NCBI GenBank assembly: GCA_963838155.1
Contig: CAWIQE010000013.1
Span: 186,001 to 250,000 of the forward strand
DNA: 64,000 nucleotides
Direction of reading: 5' to 3'
Origin: Pararhizobium_B sp963838155
Lineage (GTDB): Bacteria; Pseudomonadota; Alphaproteobacteria; Rhizobiales; Rhizobiaceae
This document shows, piece after piece, positions 1 to 8,403 of the stretch (its first letter is position 1; each line of letters opens with the position of its first letter). The notes under the pieces were generated by a model. It was not told the DNA's origin, did no database searches, and worked only from the letters and a program-made list of their open reading frames with translations. The translations under genes were made by a program, and so were the position numbers.

Positions 1-878
1 ACCGCCGGCTTGCGTCGAAAATGTATCTGCCGTCCGCTGGAGCCGATGACGTCGGAGGCGCTGCGCCGGCGTTCCGCCATCTCGCTTCTCAGGCCATCCA
101 GCATCTGGAACTGCCTCAGGCAGGCGAGGAGGACGGTATAGAGCGCGGCCTTCGAGGCGATGATGCGCTGCAGAGCGGCATCGAGGCCCGGAAGATCGCC
201 GGTCAGGACGGCGTCGACGGCATCGTCGACGGACAGGGCCGAGGCATCGCCGACGCTCGCCAGGACGTCGTCTTCGGTCACCTGTTCGCCGCCGTGACAA
301 TAGAGCGCCAGCTTGCGCAGCTCCCCGCGGGAGGCGAGGCGGTCGCCGCCGAGCGCGTCGGCCAGCCGCTCGCGGGCGGCGGGCGTAATGCGCAGGCCGG
401 CCGTCGCCAGCTCGTCGTCGATGAGGGCGTGGATGCTGCGGCCGTCGTCCGCGTAGCACGGCACGGCCAGCGCCGACGGCGCCTCCTCCACCGTACGCCG
501 CAGCGCGGATCCCTTTTTCAGTTCACCAGCCTCGACGATGACGGTGGTGGCCTCCGAAAGGCTGCCGGCCATGTCGGAGACGGCCGTCGTCAACGCCCGG
601 TCGTTGCCCGCCCCGCGCACCCAGATCAGTCGCTTCCCTCCGAAAAGCCCGATGGCGCCGGCCTCGTCGGCGAGGCGGCCGGGATCGCCGCGCAGCGCAT
701 CGGCGTCGAGACGGGTAACGGAAAACGGATCGGCCATGTCGACGCCGCTCAGTTCCGCCAATGTCGCGGCCCGTTCGGACACGAGGCCCCTGTCCGGTCC
801 ATAGACGAGGAAGAGCCGGAAGGCGGACTTCTTGCCGGAGGCGAAGCGATCGAATTCGTTCGCGCGGATCTGCGCCAT
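1..878 (-). CDS. holA: DNA polymerase III subunit delta (partial, 3' end outside window)
   Basis: The protein starts MAQIRANEFDRF and runs off the left edge, so only about 292 codons are visible. HolA is the delta subunit of the clamp loader that opens the beta sliding clamp during replication. Support comes from the N-terminus (a FRLFLVYGPDRGLVSE stretch typical of the nucleotide-binding fold), the C-terminal region ending around FQMLDGLRSEM and then a basic SGRQIHFRRKPA tail, and its place directly after lptE, which is the usual alphaproteobacterial arrangement. The ATG lies 3 nt after the lptE stop, so the two are very likely cotranscribed and translationally coupled. No frame break is seen in the visible part. 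Confidence 0.9.
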   Translation of the reverse strand, partial: MAQIRANEFDRFASGKKSAFRLFLVYGPDRGLVSERAATLAELSGVDMADPFSVTRLDADALRGDPGRLADEAGAIGLFGGKRLIWVRGAGNDRALTTAVSDMAGSLSEATTVIVEAGELKKGSALRRTVEEAPSALAVPCYADDGRSIHALIDDELATAGLRITPAARERLADALGGDRLASRGELRKLALYCHGGEQVTEDDVLASVGDASALSVDDAVDAVLTGDLPGLDAALQRIIASKAALYTVLLACLRQFQMLDGLRSEMAERRRSASDVIGSSGRQIHFRRKPA

Positions 879-881
879 GGC

Positions 882-1409
882 TCAGCGGGCCAGGTAGCCG
901 GCCAGGTCGCCGTTGACGAGCTCGGCCGCGGAGATCGCGGCGCGGTTTTCCGCGTCGCGGACGGCGCGCAGCTTGGTGAACTCCTGGGGAGGAAGGTCGA
1001 AGGCTGCAACGGCGGTCCGCCTGCCGGTCTTGAGCGGCTTGCCGGTGCCGGCATCCTTGAGGACGTAGGCGACGGTCACCCGTTCCTTGCCGGCCGTCGG
1101 CGAGGAGTCGACCGAGGACCCGACGAAGATGCCGATTTCGGACGCCGACACGCTGAGCGAGAGGCTGTAGGCCGGGGCGGCGGGTTCGCCACCGCCGCGA
1201 TCCATGAGGAAGAGCAGATGGTTGCGCACCTGCTGGCCGACGCGGGTATTCACCGGGTCGACGGCGATCGACGCCGTCGTCCGGTGCGGCGAGGCGTAGG
1301 CGGCGTAGAGGGGGCGGACCTGGCAGCCGCCGAGAAACGCCGCGGCAAGGCCGACGCCGCAGGCGGCCATGACCCTGCGGCGACCGCGCAGGCGTTCACA
1401 AGACGACAT
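882..1409 (-). CDS. lptE: LPS-assembly lipoprotein LptE
   Basis: 175 residues. LptE is the outer-membrane lipoprotein that plugs and assembles the LptD barrel for lipopolysaccharide export. The N-terminus has a basic stretch (CERLRGRRR), a hydrophobic segment (about residues 14-26) and a lipobox LGGC with the Cys at about residue 29, followed by QVRPLY, the usual start of the mature protein. The C-terminal part alternates beta-strand-like segments. The ORF starts 14 nt inside the end of leuS and stops 3 nt before holA, a typical leuS-lptE-holA operon. An internal Met at residue 14 could be the true start and would still leave a signal peptide. The name rests on size, lipobox and synteny because LptE sequences diverge strongly. 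Confidence 0.88.
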   Translation of the reverse strand: MSSCERLRGRRRVMAACGVGLAAAFLGGCQVRPLYAAYASPHRTTASIAVDPVNTRVGQQVRNHLLFLMDRGGGEPAAPAYSLSLSVSASEIGIFVGSSVDSSPTAGKERVTVAYVLKDAGTGKPLKTGRRTAVAAFDLPPQEFTKLRAVRDAENRAAISAAELVNGDLAGYLAR

Positions 1410-4026
1410 TGACGATCCTCCGAGGAACGACGATCACCTTCCGCGGCGGCTTCCCGGCAAGCGCGGAACGGACGATTTCGAGTTCGAGCACGGCGGACTC
1501 GACGGCCGCCTGGTCGGCATCGCGCGCAATGGTCAGGTCGCCCCGCTTCTTGCCGTTGATCTGCACGGGGAGCGTTATCTCGTCGTCGACGACCAGGGCG
1601 GGATCGAAGGCCGGCCAGGGGCGCCCGGCGACCAGATCCCCGTGGCCGAGGGCCTCCCAGCATTCCTCCGCGAGATGCGGGGTCATCGGAGCGATGATCT
1701 GCGTCAGGATCTCGACGGCCTGCTTGCATGCCGCGGCGACGCTCGGGTCGGCATCGCCGGCGGAGACGCGGCCGAGCGGACCGGCGAGGCCGTTCACCAG
1801 CTCGTAGACCCGGGCGACGGCCTTGTTGAATCCGAGACGCTCGAAATCGGAGGCGACCGCCTTGAGGGTCCGGTGCGCCAGCTGCGAAATCGCGAGTGCC
1901 TCGCCCTCCGTCCCGGCGGCGGCCTCGACGGGCTGCAGGCGCGGCGCCGCCTCGCCGATCAGGCGCCAGACCCGCTGGATGAAGCGGTGCGCACCCTCCA
2001 CGCCGGCCTCGGTCCAGATGACGTCCCTGTCCGGCGGGGAATCGGACAGCATGAAGAAGCGCGCCGTGTCGGCGCCGTAGGAGGCGATGATGTCGTCCGG
2101 ATCGACGACGTTGCGGCGCGACTTCGACATTTTCTCGATCGGGCCGATGGCGAGCTCCTCGCCGGTCCCGGCAAGCAGGGCGACGCGCACGCCGTCCCGA
2201 TCCTCGAACCGGACTTCGGCGGGGGTCACCCATTCGCCGTTCGCCGCGCCGCCGCGGCGGTAGGTCTCGTGGACCACCATGCCCTGGGTGAACAGGCCCT
2301 TGAACGGCTCGTCCAGCGCGACGTGCCCGCAGGCCCGCATCGCGCGGGTGAAGAACCGCGAATAGAGGAGATGCAGGATCGCATGCTCGATCCCGCCGAT
2401 ATACTGGTTGACGGGCAGCCAGGCCGTCGCCGCGGCCGGGTCCGTCGGCTGCGCCTGCCAGGGCGCCGTGAACCGGGCGAAATACCAGGACGAGTCCACG
2501 AAGGTGTCCATGGTGTCGGTCTCGCGGCGGGCAGGGCCGCCGCAAGCCGGACAATCGGCATGGCGCCATGTCGGGTGGCGGTCGAGGGGATTGCCGGGCC
2601 GGTCGAAGGTCACGTCGTCCGGCAACCTGACCGGCAAATCTTCTTTCGGTACCGGAACGATCCCGCATTTCTCGCAGTGAAGCACCGGAATCGGACAGCC
2701 CCAATAGCGTTGGCGCGAAATGCCCCAGTCGCGCAGGCGGAAATTCACCTTGCGCTCGGCCTGCGGGCGTCCGTCCAGCTCGACGCTCTCCAGCCGCCGC
2801 GCGACCTCGTCGAACGCCTCGGCGGGCGACAGGCCGTCGAGGAAGCGCGAGTTGATCATGACGCCGTCGCCCGTGAAGGCTTCCTCGGAAATCCGGAAGG
2901 TCGCCGGGTCGGCATCCCGCGGCATGACGACGGGGGTCACGGGCAAGCCGTAGCGGTTGGCGAAGTCGAGGTCGCGCTGGTCGCCCGACGGGCAGCCGAA
3001 GATCGCGCCGGTTCCGTAGTCCATGAGGACGAAATTCGCGACGTAGACGGGCAGCGTCCAGGTCTCGTCGAAGGGATGGCGGACGCGCAACCCGGTGTCG
3101 AAGCCCTTCTTCTCGGCCGTCTCGAGCGCGGCTACGGATGTGCCGGCGCGGCGGCATTCGGCGCAGAACTCCGCCAGCGCCGGGTTCGATTCGGCTGCGT
3201 AACGGGCCAGGGGGTGATCGGCGGCGATCGCCATGAAGGAGGCGCCGAAAAGCGTGTCCGGCCGCGTGGTGTAGACCTCGAGCGCGCGCTCGCCCGCGGG
3301 CGCGCCGGCGTCCTCGAGGGCGAAGCGCACGAGCAGGCCTTCGGACCGGCCGATCCAGTTGCGCTGCATGACGCGCACCTTCTCCGGCCATTCGTCGAGC
3401 GTGTCGAGCGCATCGAGGAGGTCCTGGCTGAAGGCTGTGATGCGGAAGAACCACTGCGTGAGGTCGCGCTGCTCGACGAGCGCGCCCGACCGCCAGCCGC
3501 GGCCGTCGATCACCTGTTCGTTGGCGAGGACGGTCTCGTCGACCGGATCCCAGTTGACCTTCGACTGCCGGCGATAGGCGAAGCCCTTCTCGAGGAAGTC
3601 GAGGAACAGGCGCTGCTGCTGCTCGTAATAGTCGACGTCGCAGGTGGCGAATTCGCGCGACCAGTCGAGCGAGAGACCCATCGACTTGAGCTGCGTCCGC
3701 ATGGTCGCGATGTTGGAATAGGTCCATTCGCCGGGGTGGGTCCCGCGTTCCTTCGCGGCGTTCTCGGCGGGAAGGCCGAAGGCGTCCCAGCCCATCGGGT
3801 GCAGGACGTTGTTGCCGCGCGCCCGCATGTAGCGCGCCACCACGTCGCCCATGGCGTAGTTGCGCACGTGCCCCATGTGGATGCGGCCCGACGGGTAGGG
3901 AAACATTTCCAGCACGTAGTATTTCGGCCTCGGGTCGTCGTTCTTCGTCTCGAAGATCTTCGCCCTGTCCCAGGCCTCCTGCCAGCGCGCCTCGGCGGCG
4001 CGCGGATTGTATCGTTCGATCGTCAT
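1396..4026 (-). CDS. leuS: leucine--tRNA ligase
   Basis: 876 residues from the chosen start MTIERYNPRAAEARWQ, which matches the usual LeuRS N-terminus; an in-frame ATG at 4077 would add 17 residues unlike the family. This class I aminoacyl-tRNA synthetase charges tRNA-Leu. The HIGH motif reads HMGH (residues 50-53, in PYPSGRIHMGHVRNY) and KMSKS is intact near residue 631. Between them lies the CP1 editing domain with a TTRPDTLFG motif. The protein ends VPRRIVNVVL, the family's usual end. It heads the leuS-lptE-holA operon and is divergent from the yggS-type gene; the 150-bp gap must hold both promoters. Confidence 0.97.
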   Translation of the reverse strand: MTIERYNPRAAEARWQEAWDRAKIFETKNDDPRPKYYVLEMFPYPSGRIHMGHVRNYAMGDVVARYMRARGNNVLHPMGWDAFGLPAENAAKERGTHPGEWTYSNIATMRTQLKSMGLSLDWSREFATCDVDYYEQQQRLFLDFLEKGFAYRRQSKVNWDPVDETVLANEQVIDGRGWRSGALVEQRDLTQWFFRITAFSQDLLDALDTLDEWPEKVRVMQRNWIGRSEGLLVRFALEDAGAPAGERALEVYTTRPDTLFGASFMAIAADHPLARYAAESNPALAEFCAECRRAGTSVAALETAEKKGFDTGLRVRHPFDETWTLPVYVANFVLMDYGTGAIFGCPSGDQRDLDFANRYGLPVTPVVMPRDADPATFRISEEAFTGDGVMINSRFLDGLSPAEAFDEVARRLESVELDGRPQAERKVNFRLRDWGISRQRYWGCPIPVLHCEKCGIVPVPKEDLPVRLPDDVTFDRPGNPLDRHPTWRHADCPACGGPARRETDTMDTFVDSSWYFARFTAPWQAQPTDPAAATAWLPVNQYIGGIEHAILHLLYSRFFTRAMRACGHVALDEPFKGLFTQGMVVHETYRRGGAANGEWVTPAEVRFEDRDGVRVALLAGTGEELAIGPIEKMSKSRRNVVDPDDIIASYGADTARFFMLSDSPPDRDVIWTEAGVEGAHRFIQRVWRLIGEAAPRLQPVEAAAGTEGEALAISQLAHRTLKAVASDFERLGFNKAVARVYELVNGLAGPLGRVSAGDADPSVAAACKQAVEILTQIIAPMTPHLAEECWEALGHGDLVAGRPWPAFDPALVVDDEITLPVQINGKKRGDLTIARDADQAAVESAVLELEIVRSALAGKPPRKVIVVPRRIVNVVL

Positions 4027-4175
4027 GTCGTCGCCGGTCCGGAGATGCTCGGAAATGTCCGCGCGGACACTCACCACGAAACCCGCCGACCGTCAACCGC
4101 TATGCGTCCCGCGCCGATTGGCAGCCGCGCGGTCATACCCTATCTGTCGTATCAACGGAGCGAAGGAGATCGACC

Positions 4176-4862
4176 ATGAGTGCTGCCGAAGGTCTCGCCG
4201 ACGTCAGGAGACGCATCGCCTCGGCGGAGCGCAATGCCGGCCGGGCCGCCGGTTCCGTCGCGCTGACGGCCGTCACCAAGACCTTCGACGCCGAGGCGAT
4301 CCGCCCGGCGATCGCAGCCGGACAGCGCGTTTTCGGCGAAAACCGCGTGCAGGAGGCGCAGGCCAAGTGGCCGGCGCTGAAGGCCGAGGAGCCGTCGGTC
4401 GAACTGCACCTGATCGGGCCGCTGCAATCCAACAAGGCGGCGGACGCCGTGGCGCTCTTCGACGTCATCGAGACGGTCGACCGCGAGAAGATCGCCCGCG
4501 CCATCGCCCGGGAAATGCGCGACCAGGGGCGAACCCTGCGCCTCTACGTGCAGGTCAACACCGGCTCCGAGCCGCAGAAGGCGGGCGTCGCTCCTGAGGA
4601 GACGGCGGAGTTCGTGGCATCCTGCCGGGAGCGCTGGGGCCTTTCCGTCGAGGGGCTGATGTGCATCCCCCCGGCGGACGAGAATCCCGGGCCGCACTTC
4701 GCCCTGCTTTCGAAGCTCGCCGACGCCTGCGGGCTGGAGAAGCTGTCGATGGGCATGTCGGGCGACTTCGAGACGGCCGTCGCCTTCGGGGCGACGAGCG
4801 TCCGCGTCGGTTCGGCGATATTCGGCGGCCGCCCCCCGGTTCGCTCACCCGGGGACGGCTGA
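4176..4862 (+). CDS. YggS/PLPHP family pyridoxal-phosphate homeostasis protein
   Basis: 228 residues. This family (YggS, PROSC, PLPBP) binds pyridoxal 5'-phosphate and buffers its level in the cytoplasm; no catalytic reaction is established. The PLP lysine is K35 in LTAVTKTF, followed by the family motifs FGENRVQEAQAKW, HLIGPLQSNK and, near the end, LSMGMSGDFETAVAFGATSVRVGSAIFG, which forms the phosphate-binding loop. The start is set by an AAGGAG ribosome-binding site ending 7 nt before the ATG. It is divergent from leuS. Single-domain alanine-racemase-like TIM barrel; length is normal for the family. Confidence 0.95.
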   Translation: MSAAEGLADVRRRIASAERNAGRAAGSVALTAVTKTFDAEAIRPAIAAGQRVFGENRVQEAQAKWPALKAEEPSVELHLIGPLQSNKAADAVALFDVIETVDREKIARAIAREMRDQGRTLRLYVQVNTGSEPQKAGVAPEETAEFVASCRERWGLSVEGLMCIPPADENPGPHFALLSKLADACGLEKLSMGMSGDFETAVAFGATSVRVGSAIFGGRPPVRSPGDG

Positions 4863-4872
4863 GGGCCCGGGT

Positions 4873-5274
4873 CTACTCGGCGGCCTGCATGCGGTTTCCG
4901 AAGCGGGCTCCGCTCGTCGCCCTGACGACGACGATCAGGAACAAAAGCATGGACAGGAGCACGATGATCGATCCGATCGCGGCGACCGGCTCGCTGCCCT
5001 TGAGGATCGCCAGCGCGATCCCGGGAACGAGGACCACGACGCCGATCTCCGCGAGCAGGACCTGAATCCTGGCGATCGTGGATTCGGCGGCGTGCGGCAC
5101 GAGGGTATAGAAGGCCCCGTAGACGGCGATCGATACCCAGCCGAGCAGGTTGAGGTGGGCGTGGGCCGGCGCCAGAGCATAGTCGCTCGACATGGCCATG
5201 CGGATGCCGAGGCTCATGCCGAGCAGTGCGTAGACGGGTGCCGAGATCCAGCAGATGCGTGCAAGCGAATTCAT
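4873..5274 (-). CDS. small membrane protein resembling heme-copper oxidase subunit I helices
   Basis: 133 residues from MNSLARICWISAP; upstream in-frame Met codons would add a non-hydrophobic tail, so I start here. Four hydrophobic segments are visible (about residues 7-27, 38-58, 70-90 and 96-116). Segment two carries HAHLNLLGW, which resembles the His-containing helix of cytochrome oxidase subunit I and of NnrS-like proteins. The protein is far too short to be an oxidase on its own. It lies tail to tail with the yggS-type gene (10 bp apart) and divergent from prpE. Function is unknown; heme or copper binding by the histidines is only a suggestion. Confidence 0.7.
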   Translation of the reverse strand: MNSLARICWISAPVYALLGMSLGIRMAMSSDYALAPAHAHLNLLGWVSIAVYGAFYTLVPHAAESTIARIQVLLAEIGVVVLVPGIALAILKGSEPVAAIGSIIVLLSMLLFLIVVVRATSGARFGNRMQAAE

Positions 5275-5439
5275 GTCATACCCCTCCAATCCGCGCGAAG
5301 CGCTCTTCGGCGGTGCAATACCGGCAAGACGCCGGCAGCCGCGCATGTTACACGATAGTCGACCTTTTTTCGCTGCCGAAGCTTCGCTAACAGTGAAGAC
5401 CAGGCGTGCGCGCCGCTAAGCCTTTGGGAGGAGGTACCG

Positions 5440-7356
5440 ATGGCCAGCTCTTATCCGGAGACCTACGCCGCATGGAAGTCGGACCCGGTCGGCTTCTGGG
5501 CGGACGCTGCCGGCGAAATCGACTGGTTCCGCCCCGCCGACGCGGTCTTCGATCCCGACATGGGCACCTACGGGCGATGGTTCGTCGGCGCGACGACCAA
5601 TACCTGCCACAACGCCGTCGACCGGCACGTTTCGGCCGGACGCGGGTCGCAGGCGGCCTTCATCCACGACAGCCCGATCACGGGGGCGAAGCGGACGATC
5701 AGCTATGGGGAGCTTCTCGGCGAGGTCAAGGCGCTGGCGGCCGTCATGCAGGATCACGGCGTCGGCAAGGGCGACCGCGTCATCATCTACATGCCGATGG
5801 TGCCCGAGGCCTGCATCGCGATGCTGGCCTGCGCGCGCCTCGGCGCGATCCATTCGGTGGTGTTCGGCGGGTTCGCCGCGCACGAGCTGGCGACCCGTCT
5901 CGACGACTGCAAGCCGAAGCTGATCGTCTCGGCGTCCTGCGGCATCGAGCCGACCCGCGTCGTCGCCTACAAGCCCCTTCTCGACGCGGCCATCAAGCAG
6001 GCGGAATCGAAGCCGGAGGCCTGCATCGTCTTCCAGCGCCCGCAGCTCGCCTGCGAACTGACGCCGGGCCGCGACCACGACTACGAGACGCTGATGGCGG
6101 CGGCGCGCAAGGAGGCGCGGGACGTGCCGTGCACGCCCGTCGCCGCGACGGATCCGCTCTACGTTCTCTATACGTCCGGTACCACCGGGCAGCCGAAGGG
6201 GGTGGTCCGCGACAATGGCGGGCACCTGGTGGCGCTGAAATGGTCGATGGCGAACATGTACGGCGTCGAGCCGGGGGAGACCTTCTGGGCGGCCTCGGAC
6301 ATCGGCTGGGTCGTCGGCCACTCCTATATCGTCTACGGACCGCTGATCAACGGCAACACAAGCATCATCTTCGAGGGCAAGCCGGTCGGGACGCCGGATG
6401 CCGGGACGTTCTGGCGCATCATCGCCGAGCACGGCGTCGTGGCGCAGTTCACCGCGCCGACGGCCTTCCGGGCCATCCGCAAGGAGGACCCGGAGGGCAA
6501 GGAGATCCGCAAATACGACCTCTCGCGCTTCCGGACACTGTTCCTCGCCGGAGAGCGGGCCGATCCCTCGACCGTCCAGTGGGCGGAGCGGATGCTGAAG
6601 GTCCCGGTCGTCGATCATTGGTGGCAGACGGAAACCGGCTGGACCATCGTCGGCAATCCGGCCGGTCTCGGACTGCTCCCGGTAAAGCCGGGGTCGCCGT
6701 CGGTGCCCATGCCCGGCTACGACGTGCAGGTGCTCGACGACGAGGGACACCCGGTGCCCGCCGGTACGCTCGGCAACATCGTGGTGAAGCTGCCGCTGCC
6801 GCCGGGTAGCCTGCCGACCCTGTGGAACGCCGACGAGCGCTTCCGCGAGGCCTATCTCGCGGAGTTTCCGGGCTTCTACAAGACGGCGGATGCGGGCTAC
6901 AAGGACGAGGACGGCTACCTCTTCATCATGGCCCGCACCGACGACATCATCAACGTCGCCGGCCATCGCCTGTCGACGGGGGCGATGGAGGAGGCGATCG
7001 CCACCCACCGCGACGTGGCCGAATGCGCGGTGGTCGGCATCGCGGACGAGATGAAGGGGCAGGTGCCGGCCGGATTCATCGTCCTGTCGAACGGGGTCGA
7101 CCGTCCCGCGGCCGAGATCGAACGCGAGGTCGTCGCGATCGTGCGCGAGCGCATCGGCGCGGTCGCGGCCTTCAAGACGGTGATGGCGGTCGACCGTTTG
7201 CCGAAGACCCGGTCGGGCAAGGTGCTGCGCGCCACGATCCAGAAGATCGCCGACCGCGAGCCGTGGACCATGCCGGCGACCATCGACGATCCGACGATCC
7301 TCGAGGAAATCGAGGCGGTGCTGGCGCGGCGGGGGGTCGTGCGAAAGGCCGATTGA
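5440..7356 (+). CDS. prpE: propionyl-CoA synthetase
   Basis: 638 residues. An acyl-adenylate-forming ligase that converts propionate, ATP and CoA to propionyl-CoA; the AMP-binding enzyme superfamily also includes acs further along this window. The P-loop-like motif YTSGTTGQPKG lies near residue 244, the adenylate motif DHWWQTETGW near residue 391, and the C-terminal catalytic lysine motif KTRSGKVLR near residue 592, a lysine commonly controlled by acetylation. PrpE rather than Acs is supported by the N-terminus (YAAWKSDPVGFWADAA), the AASDIGWVVGHSYIVYGPL segment and the length. A GGAGGAGG ribosome-binding site precedes the ATG. An SDR-like gene follows after about 50 bp and may be cotranscribed. 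Confidence 0.93.
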   Translation: MASSYPETYAAWKSDPVGFWADAAGEIDWFRPADAVFDPDMGTYGRWFVGATTNTCHNAVDRHVSAGRGSQAAFIHDSPITGAKRTISYGELLGEVKALAAVMQDHGVGKGDRVIIYMPMVPEACIAMLACARLGAIHSVVFGGFAAHELATRLDDCKPKLIVSASCGIEPTRVVAYKPLLDAAIKQAESKPEACIVFQRPQLACELTPGRDHDYETLMAAARKEARDVPCTPVAATDPLYVLYTSGTTGQPKGVVRDNGGHLVALKWSMANMYGVEPGETFWAASDIGWVVGHSYIVYGPLINGNTSIIFEGKPVGTPDAGTFWRIIAEHGVVAQFTAPTAFRAIRKEDPEGKEIRKYDLSRFRTLFLAGERADPSTVQWAERMLKVPVVDHWWQTETGWTIVGNPAGLGLLPVKPGSPSVPMPGYDVQVLDDEGHPVPAGTLGNIVVKLPLPPGSLPTLWNADERFREAYLAEFPGFYKTADAGYKDEDGYLFIMARTDDIINVAGHRLSTGAMEEAIATHRDVAECAVVGIADEMKGQVPAGFIVLSNGVDRPAAEIEREVVAIVRERIGAVAAFKTVMAVDRLPKTRSGKVLRATIQKIADREPWTMPATIDDPTILEEIEAVLARRGVVRKAD

Positions 7357-7407
7357 CCGGCGCCGCGGGGCGTGATCCCCTGAACCCGGCGGAAACGGGA
7401 GCGGCGC

Positions 7408-8193
7408 ATGGCACTGGACGGAAAGACTGCGATCGTGACCGGCGGGGCGAGCGGCGTCGGCAAGGCCATCGCGCGCCGCTTCCTGGTCGACGGGGCGGCC
7501 GTGGTGCTCGCCGATCACGACGAGCCCGCCGGCGAGGCCGCCGCGAAGGAACTGGAGCCGCTCGGTGCGGTCTCCTTCGTCGCGTCGGACGTCTCGGAAT
7601 CGCTCGACGTGCACAATCTCGTGGCTGAAACGCTCGACAGGCACGAGGCGATCGACATCCTCGTGAATGCCGCGGGCGTGCGGCGCGGCACCGCGTTCCT
7701 CGATCTCGCCGAAGACGAATTCGACGACGTGCTTCGGGTCAACCTGAAGGGCGTCTTCCTCTGCGGGCAGGCCGCGGCCCGGGCCATGGTGCGCCGCGTC
7801 GAGGACGGCGGGCCGCCCGGAACGATCGTCAACCTTGCGTCGGTCCATGCCCGGCTCGCCCTCCCCGACCAGCTGCCGTTCTGCGCATCCATGGCGGGGA
7901 TCGTCCAGTCGACCGCGGTCATGGCCCTCGCGCTCGCCCCGCATCGGATCCGCGTGAATGCGATCGCCCCCGGGCCGCCGCTGCCCGAGACGTCGCCCCG
8001 GACGGGCGCCGACAGGGAGGCCCGCCAGCGGTTCCTCCAGCGCACGCCGCTCGGACGGGCCGGCGAGGCGGAGGAGATCGCCGGCGTGGCCGCGTTCCTG
8101 GTGTCGGACGATGCCGGCTTCGTCACGGGCCAGACGATCTATGCCGACGGCGGCCGGCTGCCGCTCGACCAGACGGTGCCCGAGCGGCCGTAG
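7408..8193 (+). CDS. SDR-fold protein lacking the catalytic Tyr and Lys
   Basis: 261 residues with a clear short-chain dehydrogenase fold: cofactor loop TGGASGVG (residues 11-18), acidic residue after strand 2 (ADHDE), NAAG at 87-90, and the active-site Ser at S145. At the position of the YxxxK signature, exactly 13 residues after S145, the sequence reads FCASM, so Tyr is Phe158 and Lys is Met162. The rest of the domain (RVNAIAPGP, GFVTGQTIYADGG) is normal, with no sign of decay. It may bind NAD(P)(H) without classical oxidoreductase activity, or use other residues. Substrate unknown. It lies about 50 bp after prpE and is followed at once by a perfect hairpin. Confidence 0.85.
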   Translation: MALDGKTAIVTGGASGVGKAIARRFLVDGAAVVLADHDEPAGEAAAKELEPLGAVSFVASDVSESLDVHNLVAETLDRHEAIDILVNAAGVRRGTAFLDLAEDEFDDVLRVNLKGVFLCGQAAARAMVRRVEDGGPPGTIVNLASVHARLALPDQLPFCASMAGIVQSTAVMALALAPHRIRVNAIAPGPPLPETSPRTGADREARQRFLQRTPLGRAGEAEEIAGVAAFLVSDDAGFVTGQTIYADGGRLPLDQTVPERP

Positions 8194-8219
8194 CCTCCTG
8201 ACAAGATGCTGTCAGGAGG
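8194..8219. promoter_or_regulatory. perfect 10-bp inverted repeat after the SDR-like gene
   Basis: CCTCCTGACA, a 6-nt loop AGATGC and TGTCAGGAGG, beginning at the base after the stop codon. There is no T-run, so it is a poor intrinsic terminator; it could be a 3'-end stabiliser or a dyad operator. The next gene (WYL-type regulator) starts about 185 bp downstream, so autoregulation through this dyad is possible. Confidence 0.6.
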
Positions 8220-8289
8220 GCGCCGGAGTTGCCGATTGCCCTTCCCCGCGAGGCTGGCCAGAATGCACGCGCCTGGCGCGAGGCGACAT

Positions 8290-8390
8290 GCGCTTCCGGA
8301 CGGAAAACCGGTTCCCACTTTTCCTGGAAGCGGTTGATTGTTTGCGCGCTTCCGGACGGAAAACCGGTTCCCACTTTTCCTGGAAGCGCT
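8290..8390 (+). repeat. two tandem copies of the RIME-like intergenic palindrome
   Basis: Copies at 8290-8333 and 8346-8390. Each is about 45 bp with complementary ends (GCGCTTCC and GGAAGCGC) and a conserved core containing GGACGGAAAACCGG and CACTTTTCCTGG. The second copy ends only a few bases before the AGGAGAG ribosome-binding site of the WYL regulator. The same element recurs through the window in both orientations. Confidence 0.92.
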
Positions 8391-8403
8391 TTTAGGAGAG
8401 ACG

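Noticed and set aside
1369..4179. 936-codon open frame on the plus strand opposite leuS
   Set aside because: Antisense shadow of leuS; no ribosome-binding site or family match, and such open antisense frames arise readily at this GC content.
5416..7944. 842-codon open frame opposite prpE and the SDR-like gene
   Set aside because: Spans two genuine genes on the other strand and has the composition of an antisense translation.
8290..8390. Paired 45-bp repeats as a possible CRISPR array
   Set aside because: Only two units per site, separated by about 12 bp, palindromic and scattered through the window; no cas genes.
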